The notes below the pieces were generated by a model. That model was not told the origin of the DNA and ran no database searches. It saw only the letters and a program-made list of their open reading frames with translations. Positions 21,304 through 32,660 of a stretch of DNA of 64,000 nt are shown here, piece by piece. Source of the stretch: Rhinopithecus roxellana (taxonomy: Eukaryota > Chordata > Mammalia > Primates > Cercopithecidae); the NCBI RefSeq assembly GCF_007565055.1, contig NC_044550.1, positions 92,224,174 through 92,288,173 on the forward strand, in the 5' to 3' direction. Position 1 is the stretch's first letter, and every line of letters begins with the position of its first letter. The position numbers and the translations under genes were made by a program.

Positions 21304-24300
21304 ATGACAAGATCAAGTTCACATATAACAATATTAACTTTAAATGTAAATGGACTAAATGGTCCAATTAAAAGACACTCTCCCAAGACTAAACCAGGAA
21401 GAAGTTGAATCCCTGACTGGCAAATTGCATAAAGAGTCAAGACCCATCAGTTTACTGTATTCAGGAGACCCATCTCACATGCAGAGACACATATAGGCTC
21501 AAAATGAAGGGATGGAGGAAGATCTACCAAGCAAATGGAAAACAAAAAAAAGCAAGGGTTGCAATCCCACTCTCTGATAAAACAGACTTTAAACCATCAA
21601 AGATCAAAAGAGACAAAGAAGGCCATTACATAACGGTAAAGGGATCAATTCAACAGGAAGAGCTAACTATCCTAAATATATATGCACCCAATACAGGAGC
21701 ACCCAGATTCATAAAGCAAGTCCTTAGAGACTTACAAAGAGACTTAGGCTCCCATAAAATGATAATGGGAGACTTTAACACCCCATTGTCAACATTAGAC
21801 AGATCAACGAGACAGAAAGTTAAGAAGGATATCCAGGAATTGAATTCAACACTGCACTAAGCGGACCTCATAGACATCTATAGAACTCTCCACCCCAAAT
21901 CAACAGAATATACATTCTTCTCAGCACCACATCGCACTTATTCCAAAACTGACCACACAGTTGGAAGTACAGCACTCCTCAGCAAGTGTAAAAGAACAGA
22001 AATTATAACAAACTGTCTCTCAGACCACAGTGCAATCAAACTAGAACTCAGGACTAAGAAACTCAATCAAAACTGCTCAACTACATGAAAACTGAACAAC
22101 CTGCTCCTGAATGACTACTGGGTATATAACAAAATGAAGGAAGAAATAAAGATGTTCTTTGAAACCAACGAGAACAAAGATACAACATACCAGAATCTCT
22201 GGGACACATTTAAAGCAGTGTGTAGAGGGAAATTTACAGCACTAAATGCCCACAAGGGAAAGCAGGAAAGATCTCAAATTGACACCCTAACATCACAATT
22301 AAAAGAACTAGAGAAGCAAGAGCAAACACATTCAAAAGCTAGCAGAAGGCAAGAAATAACTAAGATCAGAGCAGAACTGAAGGAGATAGAGACACAAAAA
22401 ACCCTCCAAAAAATCAATGAATCCAGGAGCTGATTTTTTGAAAGGATCAACAAAATTGATAGACCGCTAGCAAGACTAATAAGGAATAAAAGAGAGAAGA
22501 ATCAAATAGACACAATAAAAAATGATAAAGGGGATATCACCACCGACCCCACAGAAATACAAACTACCGTCAGAGAATACTATAAACACCTCTACGCAAA
22601 TAAAATAGAAAACCTAGAAGAAACGGATAATATCCTAGACACTTACACTCTCCCAAGACTAAACTAGGAAGAAGTTGAATCCCTGAATAGTCCAATAGTA
22701 GGCTCTGAAATTGAGGCAATAATTAATAGCCTACCAACCAAAAAAAGTCCAGGACCAGACGGATTCACAGCTGAATTCTACCAGAGGTACAAGGAGGAGC
22801 TGGTACCATTCCTTCTGAAACTATTCCAATCAATAGAAAAAGAGGGAATCCTCCTTAACTCATTTTACGAGGCCAACATCATCCTGATACCAAAGCCTGG
22901 CAGAAACACAATATAAAAAAAGAGAATTTTAGACCAATATCCCTGATGAATATCGATGCAAAAATCATCAATAAAATATTGGCAAACCGAAACCAGCAGC
23001 ACATCAAAAAGCTTATCCACCATGATCAAGTGGGCTTCATCCCTGGGATGCAAGGCTGGTACAACATACACAAATCAATAAACGTAATCCAGCATATAAA
23101 CAGAACCAAAGAGAAAAACCACATGATTGTCTCAATAGATGCAGAAAAGGCCTTTGACAATATTCAACAGCCCTTTATGCTAAAAACTCTCAATAAAGTT
23201 GGTATTGATGGAATGTATCTCAAAATAATAAGAGCTATTTATGACAAACCCACAGCCAATATCACACTGAAGGGGCAAAAACTGGAAGCATTCCCCTTGA
23301 AAACTGGCACAAGATAGGGATGCCCTCTCTCACTCCTCCTATTTAACATAGTGTTGGAAGTTCTGGCTAGGGCAATCAGGCAAGAGAAGGAAATAAAGGG
23401 TATTCAGTTAGGAAAAGAAGAAGTCAAATTGTCCCCGTTTGCAGATGACATGATTGTATATTTAGAAAGCCCCATCACCTCAGCCCCAAATCTCCTTAAG
23501 CTGGTAAGCAACTTCAGCAAAGTCTCAGGATACAAAATCAATGTGCAAAAATCACAAGCATTCTTATACACCAGTAACAGACAAACAGAGAGCCAAATCA
23601 TGAATGAACTCCCATTCAAAATAACTTCAAAGAGAATAAAATACCTAGGAATCCAACTTACAAGGGATGTAAAGGACCTCTTCAAGGAGAACTACAAACC
23701 ACTGCTCAGTGAAATCAAAGAGGACACAAACAAATGGAAGAACATACCATGCTCATGGATAGGAAGAATCAATATTGTGAAAATGGCCATACTGCCCAAG
23801 GTAATTTATAGATTTAATGCCATCCCCATTAAGCTACCAATGAGTTTCTTCACAGAATTGGAAAAAACTGCTTTAAAGTTCATATGGAACCAAAAAAGAG
23901 CCCGCATTGCCAAGAAAATCCTAAACCAAAAGAACAAAGCTGGAGGCATCACTCTACCTGACTTCAAACTGTACTACAAGGCTACAGTAACCAAAACAGC
24001 ATGGTACTGGTACCAAAACAGAGATATAGGCCATTGGAACAGAACAGAGCCCTCAGAAATAATATCACACATCTACAGCCATCTGATCTTTGACAAACCT
24101 GAGAAAAACAAGAAATGGGGAAAGGATTCCCTATTTAATAAATGGTGCTGGGAAAATTGGCTAGCCATAAGTAGAAAGCTGAAACTGGATCCTTTCCTTA
24201 CTCCTTATATGAAAATTAATTCAAGATGGATTAGAGAGTTAAATGCTAGACCTAAAACTGTAAAAACCCTAGAAGAAAACCTAGGTAATACCATTCAGGA

Positions 24301-25152
24301 CATAGGCATGGGCAAGGACTTCATGTCTAAACCACCAAAGCAACAGCAACAAAAGCCAAAATTGACAAATAGGATCTAATTAAACTAAAGAGCAAAAGAA
24401 ACTACCATCAGAGTGAACAGGCAACATACAGAATGGGAGAAAATTTTTGCAATCTACTCATCTGACAAAGGGCTAATTTCCAGAACCTATAAAGAACTCA
24501 AATTTACAAGAAAAAAACAAACAACCCCATCAAAAAGTCGGCAAAGGATATAAACAGACACTTTTCAAAAGAAGACATTCACACAATCAACAGACACATG
24601 AAAAAATGCTCATCATCACTCGACATCAGAGAAATGCATATCAAAACCACAATGAGATACCATCTCACACCAGTTAGAATGGCAATCATTAAAAAGTCAG
24701 GAAACAACAAGTGCTGAAGAGGATGTGGAGAAATAGGAACACTTTTATGCTGTTGGTAGGACTGTAAACTAGTTCAACCATTGTGGAAAACACTGTGGCA
24801 ATTCCTCAAGGATCTAGAACTAGAAATACCATTTGACCCAGCCATCCCTTTACTGGGGATATACCCAAAGGGTTATAAGTCATGCTGCTATAAAGACACA
24901 TGCACACGTATGTTTATTGTGGCACTATTCACAATAGCAAAGACTTGGAATCAACCCAGATGTCCATCAGTGATAGACTGGATTAAGAAAATGTGGCACA
25001 TATACACCACGGAATACTATTCAGCCATAAAATAGGATGAATTCGTGTCCTTTGTAGGGACATGGATGCAGCTGGAAACCATCATTCTCAGCAAACTATC
25101 GCAAGAACAGAAAACCAAATACCGCATGTTCTCACTCATAGGTGGGAACTGA
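21304..25152 (+). pseudogene. Outer L1 ORF2, heavily mutated
   Basis: The ATG at 21304 starts MTRSSSHITILTLN, typical of the ORF2 endonuclease. After about 24 codons a foreign 41-nt block (21376-21416) replaces a few bases and disrupts the frame. Later disablements include stops near 21858, 22086, 22431, 22665, 23315, 24372 and 24717 (several are Trp to stop), a frameshift near 22913 and a ~13-base loss near 24390. Recognisable pieces remain: endonuclease at 21504-21860, an RT fragment at 22946-23317, and RT/FADD with the downstream domain at 23351-24379. It is an old, dead copy. Confidence 0.93.
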
Positions 25153-25360
25153 ACAATGAGATCACTTGGACATAGGAAGGGGAACATCACACACCGGGTC
25201 CTATTGTGGTTAGGGGGTAGGGGGGAGGGATAGCATTAGGAGATATAACTAATATAAATGACGTGTTAATGGGTACAGCACACTAACATGGCACATGTAT
25301 ACATATGTAGCAAACCTGCACGTTGTGCACATGTACCCTAGAATTTAAAGTATGATAAAA
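25153..25360 (+). other. Outer L1 3'UTR with G-rich tract
   Basis: A typical L1PA 3'UTR is present. The G-rich stretch 'ggttagggggtaggggggag' lies at about 25209-25228 and is followed by the conserved 'aaacctgcacgttgtgcac' block. The G-tract could form a quadruplex, as is known for this part of primate L1s. The local polyadenylation site is weak ('tatgataaaa'). Confidence 0.88.
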
Positions 25361-26338
25361 ATAATAATATCCAAATAATAACATCCAAAGAAAATAAATA
25401 AATACTTTATAGACAGGAAAAAACTGCAAATGTTATATCTGAAAAAGGACTTGTATACAGATTATATTTTTTATAATCTTACAATCATTTCCCCCAAATG
25501 TGCAATGTAAAAGATTTCAACACATACTTCAACAAAGCAGGTATACAAATAGCTTTATTAGAGGGTTTTTTCTCTTTTCATTTGTTTGTTTTTATAAATA
25601 CTTGCTCAACATCATTAGTCATTAGGGAAATGAAAGTTAAAACTACAAATGATATCATCACACAATCTCCAAGAGTGGTTATTTTGAAACAGACCACCAA
25701 TCACAAATGTTGTTGAGTATGTGAGGAAATCAAAACAATCATAGGTTAATGTTGGCTGGTGTAAAATGGTACAGCTACTTTGGAAAACAGTTTAGAAACT
25801 TCTTAAAATGAAAATTTTACCATGAGAACCAGCAATCTGTACACAAACATTTGCACCAGCATTGTTCAAAACAGCTAGAGACTAAAAATAATCCAAATGT
25901 ACATCAATCCATGAGTGGATGAACAAAATGTGGTAAAAGCTTACAATGAAATATTATTCTGCAATAAGAAGGAACAAACTACTGATATATGCAAGACAGA
26001 TGAACCTTGAAAACATTATGCTAAGTGAAGAAGCGAGACACAGATGACCACATACATAATACATATTGTCTTATTCCATGTAATGAAGGCTCCAGAAAAG
26101 ACAAAGATGTAGAGACCAAAAGAAGGCCCATGGTTGTCTGGGGTCAGAGCTGAGAGCAGGGATTGACTGCAAATTGTAACTAGAAAACTTTTGGGGGTGG
26201 CAGAAGTGTTATAAAACTGAACTCTAGTAATGTTTGAACAACTATAAATGTTACTAAAAATAATCAAATTGTACATTTATAATGTAAATTGTATGGTATA
26301 TAAACTATCCCTAAATAAAGTTGTTAAAAATTTTAAAA
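25361..26338 (+). mobile_element. Older L1 (L1M) 3' end carried as a 3' transduction by the outer L1
   Basis: About 980 bp show old L1 ORF2 C-terminal and 3'UTR sequence in sense direction ('tgaaccttgaaaacattatg', 'ctaagtgaagaagcgagac'). It ends with its own AATAAA (26314-26319) and a short A-rich tail. It lies between the outer L1 and the right copy of the 17-bp duplication. The simplest reading is that transcription of a source L1 ran past its own weak signal, stopped at the poly(A) signal of a neighbouring L1M, and the joint RNA was inserted here. Confidence 0.82.
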
Positions 26339-26355
26339 AAGAAAACAAATTCATA
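26339..26355 (+). repeat. Right target-site duplication of the outer L1 composite
   Basis: This exact 17-bp copy of 13776-13792 follows the L1M tail, not the end of the outer L1 itself. Confidence 0.9.
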
Positions 26356-27226
26356 CTCATTTATCTTGAAATATTTTTTCATGTATAGTAAATCTCTTTT
26401 TAATTAACTATGTATAATAAATACTTCATGGTGTCACTAACATATTTGTACTCATCAGCAAATATAGTGTCTAAAAAAGTCTAATAAGAAAAGAATCACC
26501 TTCTGGAAAAATCGCAATACCTTATATATATGTAAATGATCATTTAAATAAGATAGTTTGATGTGGCTAAATTGTCACCATGATAGGCAATAAATTTCAT
26601 TTATATCTCAATTATCCCTTAATTTTAGAAATAAAAAATTCAAGAACAATCTATATATTTTATAAATTGAATACACTACATGAACTCATGATATATAATG
26701 CACACTTCCCACCATGCTTCCTTGGACAATTCGCATGAAAACCATCAGAGTCATCTCTCTAGTCTCTTCAAAAGTTAGAAAAGACTTCAGCGGTCAAATT
26801 CAGCTCTGATTTCCCAAGTAAAACACAAGCAGATTTTTAAACACAAGTAACAGTTTTTGCTGAATTCTATGGGTATCATAAGGTCAGCCTGTGCTAAATG
26901 ATTGAAGATTGAAATTGATTTTGATAGCCTAATCTGATATATTGGATTTGAGGTTATTTTGCTTAAGGGCTATCAGGAGAAAAGCTCTCAAGAGGTTTGA
27001 CTTCTGGCAAAATCAGCCAAAAACTTTGTGCTTACACTAATGCCTGCTAGGCACAAAGATGCAGGTGTCCATAAGGTTGAATAGTCTATGCTCTAAAATT
27101 GCAGATTGAATATTTTTTTTTTTATTAAACCACTTACAGTCTTTAAAAATTGAAAATGCTAGACTTCCTACATACACACACACACACACACATATCTTAG
27201 AAGTTTAAATACATATATATATAATG
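26356..27226. other. Unique AT-rich sequence, short (CA)n
   Basis: No gene or clear repeat is seen, except a T-run at about 27113-27124 and a (CA)n array at about 27172-27192 just before an Alu. Confidence 0.55.
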
Positions 27227-27544
27227 GGCCGGGTGCAGTGGCTCACACCTGTAATCTCAGCACTTTAGAAGGCCGAGGTGGGTGGATTGCCTGAGGTCAG
27301 GAGTTCGAGACCAGTCTGGCCAACATGGTGAAACCCCATGTCTACTAAAAATACAAAAAAAAAAAAAAAAAAAAAATTAGCCGGACCTGGTAGTGGGTGC
27401 CTGTAATCCCAGCTACTCGAGAGGTTGAGGCAGGGGAATTGCTTGAACCAGTGAGATGGAGATTGCAGTGAGCCGAGATCGCCCCACAACACTCAAGCCT
27501 GGGCGACAGAGCGAAACTTGGTATAAAAACAACAACAACAAAAA
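27227..27544 (+). mobile_element. Alu (S-like), plus strand
   Basis: Both Alu arms are present from 'ggccgggtgcagtggctcac' on. The middle linker is expanded to about 23 A (27355-27377). The tail has become (AAC)n and then (TA)n. The AT-rich flanks prevent a clear TSD call. Confidence 0.93.
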
Positions 27545-28094
27545 TATATATATATATAAGGATAAAAACTAAGGTTAAAAGGTTAACATTTGGATAGTTG
27601 TGCAAAATCACCTCTGTACAATGACCTTTTAATCTAATGGGAGGATTGAGAAGTTGTATTACTAAAAGAAATGCTAGTATCTTCTACAACAAGGTCATAA
27701 TTATAAACTATCTCACATGGGTTGGGGAAGGAGACTTAAAATAAGAATTACAGCCCTTGGCACAAAATAAGAAAGCACCAAAAGGGAGAGAGAAAAAGGG
27801 ATAGAGGGAAGGAGGGAAAGAAAGAGGGAGGGAGGGAATGCTTGGCAAATTTGCCAAGGTATTAAAACTGTAAGTGTTGGCAATGCATTACTAAAAGTAT
27901 CCCCTAATTACGTATATGAAATGGAATTTGATATCTCACTGATCCAGATCTATTTAAAAGTATGCATCTTAAACTAAGTGGACCAGCACAAACAGTTTTT
28001 AATTAGGTTTCGAAAAAAGAAGCACAATGACAACAAGAAGCCCTGTAGTTCTTGTCATTTTGATAACATTTAGTTTAATAATCGCAAACAAATA
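27545..28094. other. Unique sequence with GA-rich tract
   Basis: A GA-rich low-complexity block lies at about 27782-27838 (GGGA, GAAA units). Nothing else is recognised. Confidence 0.55.
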
Positions 28095-28220
28095 AAAATT
28101 AGCAGCTACCAGCTATGTGCCAGTAACTGAATATTGTCTTTTATATCTTTATCACATTCCATTTTTATGACAGTCTTATAAGGTAATTGGTATTATTTCC
28201 TGTTGTACAGATAGAGAAAC
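28095..28220 (-). mobile_element. MIR relic
   Basis: The run 'ctatgtgccagtaactga', 'atctttatcacattcc', 'cagtcttataaggtaattgg', 'gtacagatagagaaac' is the reverse-complement MIR order. It ends at a TATC microsatellite. Confidence 0.7.
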
Positions 28221-28235
28221 ATCATATATCTATAG

Positions 28236-28288
28236 CCATCTGCCTATCTATCTATCTACCTACCTATCTATCCATCTATCTATCTAGA
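28236..28288. repeat. (TATC)n / (TACC)n microsatellite
   Basis: A tetranucleotide array with CTAC and CCAT variant units sits right after the MIR fragment. Confidence 0.88.
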
Positions 28289-29879
28289 GAGTAAAATTGA
28301 GGAGATATTTACAACTAGTAAAGACTGTGAAAAGGAGGCATCATTGAGTAGTATTTAGTCACACAGTCATGAATTTGAATCACAACTTAATTACTTTCTA
28401 TCCATTAGATGTTAGACAATATTGTTTCTATGAGACCTAGTTCTCCTCACTGTACATGAAAGGTCTGATAGTGAGCAGATTTATATGTTGTGAGTTGTCA
28501 TTTGGATAATATACAAAAACTGCCTTCTGCTATGATACATGCATTGTCTACTTGTTTATGTGTGTAAGTCTGAGAGTGTATATACATGTGTAACATTCAA
28601 CTACTGATGCTATACATGTTTAGTACAGTAAAAGATGATAGTGTTATTACTGTTAGTGCCACTCTTCAAACTCAAGATTTTGTTTATGCTAAAGCCAGTG
28701 CTCTCACCACATTGGGGCCAAAGTCACAAGCTCCTCATTCTCTTACTGCTTTGGCACAGAGTACAAAAAAAGATTTTTTTTCTCCTTTTTCTTTTCTTTT
28801 TCTTTAAAATTCTATTTGTAATCAGGGATTTCATTTCAGGCATCATGATGGTTCAAAGAGTTATACAGAGAAAACCTAGTCCTAAATGATAAAAGGTTGC
28901 AAGCTAGGATTGAACCTGCCTACTTTTTCTTTTTAAGTATCATTATTTTGTTTGGTTAGTTGAGTTAAAAGTTTAGCATTTCACACAGGAATATTGTACC
29001 TAATTGATTACATAAAAACCCTCCAAATATGGACCTACTATATAAATACGGACTCTACTATAAACTGAAAGAGATTTATATTCTATGATTTCATATACAA
29101 CCTTTATAACTAATGTGAATATATGCTTTGTAGGCATAGCTACAATTAGCACACTAACACAAAAATTCTCAGTTTCAAAAAAAAAATCGGAGAAAGGGAT
29201 TTACTTCAAAATCTGTAAATGTCTTCCCCTAAATCCAGCTTTAAACCTTATGATTAACTTCCATTTATATTTCAGTTCTCAGATGAAACTTACTTTTTCT
29301 AAGCTCCCCATGAACTGAATCTAATCACTGCACTGGGGCTCCATAGGCTAGGAACTCCTCTTAGGCTGCCCACAATATCTTGTCTTACCCTGTTATTTGT
29401 TTACAGTCATTAGTTTTAGTTTAATTGTGGGATTATATCTATCTTATTGGCAGTCCTATTGACTGAACAAATGGTTAACGATGCAAAATTGAATGTATTA
29501 CTAACTTGCTTCAGGCTATGTTTCATGGTAGTCACATAGGGGAATACTAGTTTCTAGTTCTCTACTTACAATGAGATTCCAGTAGAGTCAGATAAAACAG
29601 GAGTTGCAATCTACTACCTAGACCCATATATATTTATTTTTGTGAAGCTTTTTTCCTATCATATTAAACAGCCTCTCTTCTATGTTACTGCATTTTTTAG
29701 CTACACTGGTAATGAAACACCACATTTATTATTATTATTGCTGTTTGTTTTCATGTGTGACTCTGACTTTGCTTCCATAGACCTTGGGTTATTAGAAATT
29801 AGCAGGGGTCACTTATTATTTTATTTATCTCAGCTTAATTCATATCTATCATACTTTCTGACTAGAATAATAATGCATT
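28289..29879. other. Unique AT-rich sequence, no gene seen
   Basis: Nothing firm is recognised. Short frames at 28586-28889 and 29642-29962 have no supporting context. Confidence 0.5.
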
Positions 29880-30065
29880 ACCCTTACATTTCCATTACAT
29901 TTTCTGTGTGCCAGATGCTGATCTATGCGCATTACTCATTCCATTACCCAGTGGTACTATGAGATTAGTTGTGTCATTCCCATTGAAGAGATGGGTAACC
30001 AAGTCATAGCAACAGAGGCCATTCCTAATGTATCCTAGATTCCTGGCTTTGAAGTTGGAACTCTC
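29880..30065 (-). mobile_element. MIR relic
   Basis: The blocks 'tgtgtgccagatgctgatc', 'tggtactatgagattagttg', 'cccattgaagagatgggtaa' and the later 'cctggctttgaagttggaac' follow the reverse-complement MIR order. Confidence 0.7.
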
Positions 30066-30955
30066 AATCATTATATTTTGGTGTCTCAGCAGTTTGTAAT
30101 AATTTTAAAAAATGCTTAAATAAATAATGGAAAATAGCACAGAAAGGAGGGAATAAAATAAGAAATGAAAGAAAGAAAGAACACAGCAAGGCAGCCAGGG
30201 AGAAAGGAAGGTAGAGAGGAAAGGTTAGTGTTTTACTCACAATGAATGCCATGATGAAAATAGGAAAAAATAGTGTAATTATCATCCATAGGAATGGCCA
30301 ATGTAGTGTTATTTTTGTGTGGAAATATATATTGTAAATATGTATGTATACATAGTAGATGGCATAAATGTAATATATTTAAGCACACAAACTATTGAAT
30401 GCAATGATATATGTGCAAGTTATGTATTTTATTCACAACATTTTATGTGAATAAATGGCTCTTTCCCACAATGCTTCATTTTTTACTTCCTCACAAATTA
30501 TACATATAGGTAGTTTGTGCATGATTGTGCTCATCTGGCAAATTAGGATAATCCTGAGTAGATGAAGGGAGTCTTCCAAAAGCATCTAGGTAGCAGAATT
30601 AAGACTACTAGCATTAGACCTAATTCATAAGTCAGAAAAATGTTGTTTTCTTTATTTTTCTACCACTTAATAGATTCATAATAGGGCAAGTTAAGCAACC
30701 TCTCCATATTGTGTTCTTTTCTTTATAGAAATGAATATTTCTATCGTTTTCTAAACTGTAGATCCAGGTATTAAATTTCCCTATTCATATGGATAGCATG
30801 CAGCACAACTTCAAACACTCCAAATTGTACTTGTGTTCTTCTCTTTAAACATTTTCCATTTTGCGTGGCCAATGGAGAAATGTTCTCCTGAATTGTCTAG
30901 TCAAAAGTATAATAGCTATTCTTAACTATTTTCTTTCACTCATTACGACCAATCC
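30066..30955. other. Unique AT-rich sequence with GA-rich patch
   Basis: A purine-rich patch at about 30140-30225 contains GAAA and GGAA units. No gene is seen. Confidence 0.5.
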
Positions 30956-31510
30956 ATTACTAAGTCCCATTGGCTCTGCTTCCAAAATTCAAATCTGGCC
31001 ACTGCAATTTACTATTATGGCTGCTGCCACAACTCAAGCATAATCATCTGTGCTTACTTCTTGGACCTCATTCCAACCTCCACTTTACTGAAAGTGATCC
31101 AATCACATGAGTCTTCTTTTCATCTTTTGAACACTTTAAGTTCATTCCTGCCTCAGGGTTTTTGCGCTTGCCATTATAACTGGCCACACCTCCTTCTAGA
31201 TGCTTATTTAGAACTACTCAAATATTATCATGTCAAGTAGTTACCATCAGACCACATTCTTTAGACCACCTCACATTTTTGCTTTCTTTCCCAGACTTTT
31301 TACTAAATAAAATTATTTTTATTTTCTGTGCTGGATACATTACTACTTGAAGTAGACTAGTTTATTTGGGTATTTAGTTATTGATTTCAGTTTCATTACA
31401 CTATAAAATAACCTCTATAAAAGCAGTAATGATCACTACGTAACTAACTTCAGTGCCTACAACAGTCCCTGGCACACAGTGGACATTGGTAAATATTTAC
31501 TGATTTCCAT
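30956..31510 (+). mobile_element. L2 3' end relic
   Basis: The order of blocks is that of an L2 3' end: 'cctcagggtttttgcgcttg', 'ccattataactggcc', 'cattctttagaccacctcac', 'aacagtccctggcacacag' and 'ggtaaatatttactga'. Divergence is high, as expected for L2. Confidence 0.8.
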
Positions 31511-31514
31511 ACCA

Positions 31515-32010
31515 ACCTCCCAATTGGTTTCTGCCCCATCCAATTCACACACTAAGGGAGGCTTTTCAAACCATGCTCCACACTTCATTGAAATGTCAGT
31601 TATGTGTTTTGTATTATCCTTATAAAATTTGTAAACTCCTCAAAATAGCCTGACAGCTGCTGTGTCTGTCTCTCTAAGATAATGTAATGTCTCCCTACTA
31701 GAAATCTCTGTTCTAGCTGCCTTGGCCTATTTCTCTTGCTCCATTGTGTCCCATTTTTCCTTCCTCTGTGTTTTCACCTGTGTTGTTCTCTTTGCCTGAA
31801 AAAGTATTCCCAACTCCTAGCTCTGGTTCCTGTAGGCAATCGTTTGCTCATTATTTAGGACACAACTTGAAATTCAAATTGCACTTGGAAGCATTTTGTT
31901 CTGACTAGGTTATGCCCCTAGGTTTAATGTTCCCATAGCACCCTCTGCTTACAAGTTTATTTTCTCTCTTTCTTGCTAAACTATACTTTCAATTAGTTAT
32001 GTTGTCTCTA
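31515..32010 (+). mobile_element. Second L2-like relic
   Basis: A second, more diverged set of L2-like blocks follows the first: 'ttctctttgcctgaaaaagt', 'ggacacaacttgaaattc' and 'gcaccctctgcttacaag'. It may be an L2 fragment inserted or duplicated next to the first. Borders are approximate. Confidence 0.6.
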
Positions 32011-32041
32011 CTACTGTGTCTTTGGTAGCCCCCCCACCTAT

Positions 32042-32066
32042 ATTATTGCATTATTTTATGCATTAT
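32042..32066 (+). repeat. Left copy of a 25-bp direct repeat around the NUMT
   Basis: The copy begins 'attattgcattattttatg' and ends 'cattat'. It matches 32174-32198 base for base. Confidence 0.95.
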
Positions 32067-32173
32067 GTAAACCAACCCTTCATTATAATCAGACAAGTAG
32101 CATCCATAATATACTTCATCACAATTCTAATCTTAATACCACTGGCCTCCCTAACCGAAAACAATCTCCTCAA
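32067..32173 (+). pseudogene. NUMT: mitochondrial cytochrome b 3' fragment (107 bp)
   Basis: The insert reads in frame as the last part of mitochondrial cytochrome b, a respiratory complex III membrane subunit. Residues visible are NQPFIII, then QVASIIYF, TILILIPLASL and ENNLLK. The text breaks off just before the gene end. ATA and CTA codons are frequent, as in primate mtDNA. Compared with normal cytochrome b, about four codons between QP and F appear to be missing, and a Gly codon has become AGA. The fragment has no promoter or start and uses mitochondrial code, so it is inert. It is a nuclear mitochondrial insertion, flanked by a perfect 25-bp direct repeat, which is unusual for this class. 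Confidence 0.88.
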
Positions 32174-32198
32174 ATTATTGCATTATTTTATGCATTAT
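32174..32198 (+). repeat. Right copy of the 25-bp direct repeat around the NUMT
   Basis: Perfect copy of 32042-32066. The bases beyond each copy differ, which defines the duplication length. Confidence 0.95.
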
Positions 32199-32429
32199 TG
32201 AATAGATGGTGGTGGAGAAAACCATGTGGTTGAATAAGAATGCCAGAGAATGTGAGTTAAATGAGAAAACCAGTGAGACGGGAATGGAATCCCAAGAAAA
32301 TTTAGAGTTGGAGAGGAAAGTAAAACCACTGAAAGAGACCAAGGGGAAGGGGAGAAAACAAAGGTATTAGGGGAAGAGAATACTGCAAGCCTCATGCTCC
32401 TTTCTCTTTTGTTTCCTTTATTCCATCTG

Positions 32430-32660
32430 TTTTGGTAAATTGAGGTACATTGATATTGGCTATGTGTCAAGCACAATTCTGACCCTTTTCTATATACCAT
32501 TCCATTTCATCATCAGTATGATACTGTGGGATAAGCACTCTTTACAACTTGACCAAGGCGTAAACAGACTCAGTAGCTTTCCAAGGAAATACCTCTAGTA
32601 AGTGGCTGATTAACACAGAAATCCACTTTCTTACTCCTTTGTTTACTGCCTCTTCTGCTA
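32430..32660 (-). mobile_element. MIR relic
   Basis: The blocks 'ggctatgtgtcaagcac', 'atttcatcatcagtatgata', 'tggctgattaacacag' and 'cttactcctttgtttactgc' are in reverse-complement MIR order. Confidence 0.65.

Larger units (their letters stand above)
20498..25360 (+). mobile_element. Outer L1 (L1PA-like), 3' segment
   Basis: This continues the outer ORF1 from the inner insertion point, followed by the inter-ORF spacer, ORF2 and 3'UTR. It is highly similar to the inner element but carries many more stops. A 41-nt piece of its own ORF2 (22646-22686) is repeated near the start of ORF2 (21376-21416). There is no pure A-tail at 25360. The sequence runs directly into older L1 sequence that lies inside the same target-site duplication. 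Confidence 0.95.

Noticed and set aside
25361..26338. Simple adjacency of an unrelated resident L1M next to the outer L1
   Set aside because: A resident L1M would leave the right TSD at about 25361, not after the L1M tail. The exact 17-bp repeat at 26339 favours transduction. Kept as the main alternative.
28635..28889. 84-codon plus-strand frame with hydrophobic text
   Set aside because: It is in a T-rich region with a run of Phe/Leu codons from poly-pyrimidine sequence. Length and composition fit chance.
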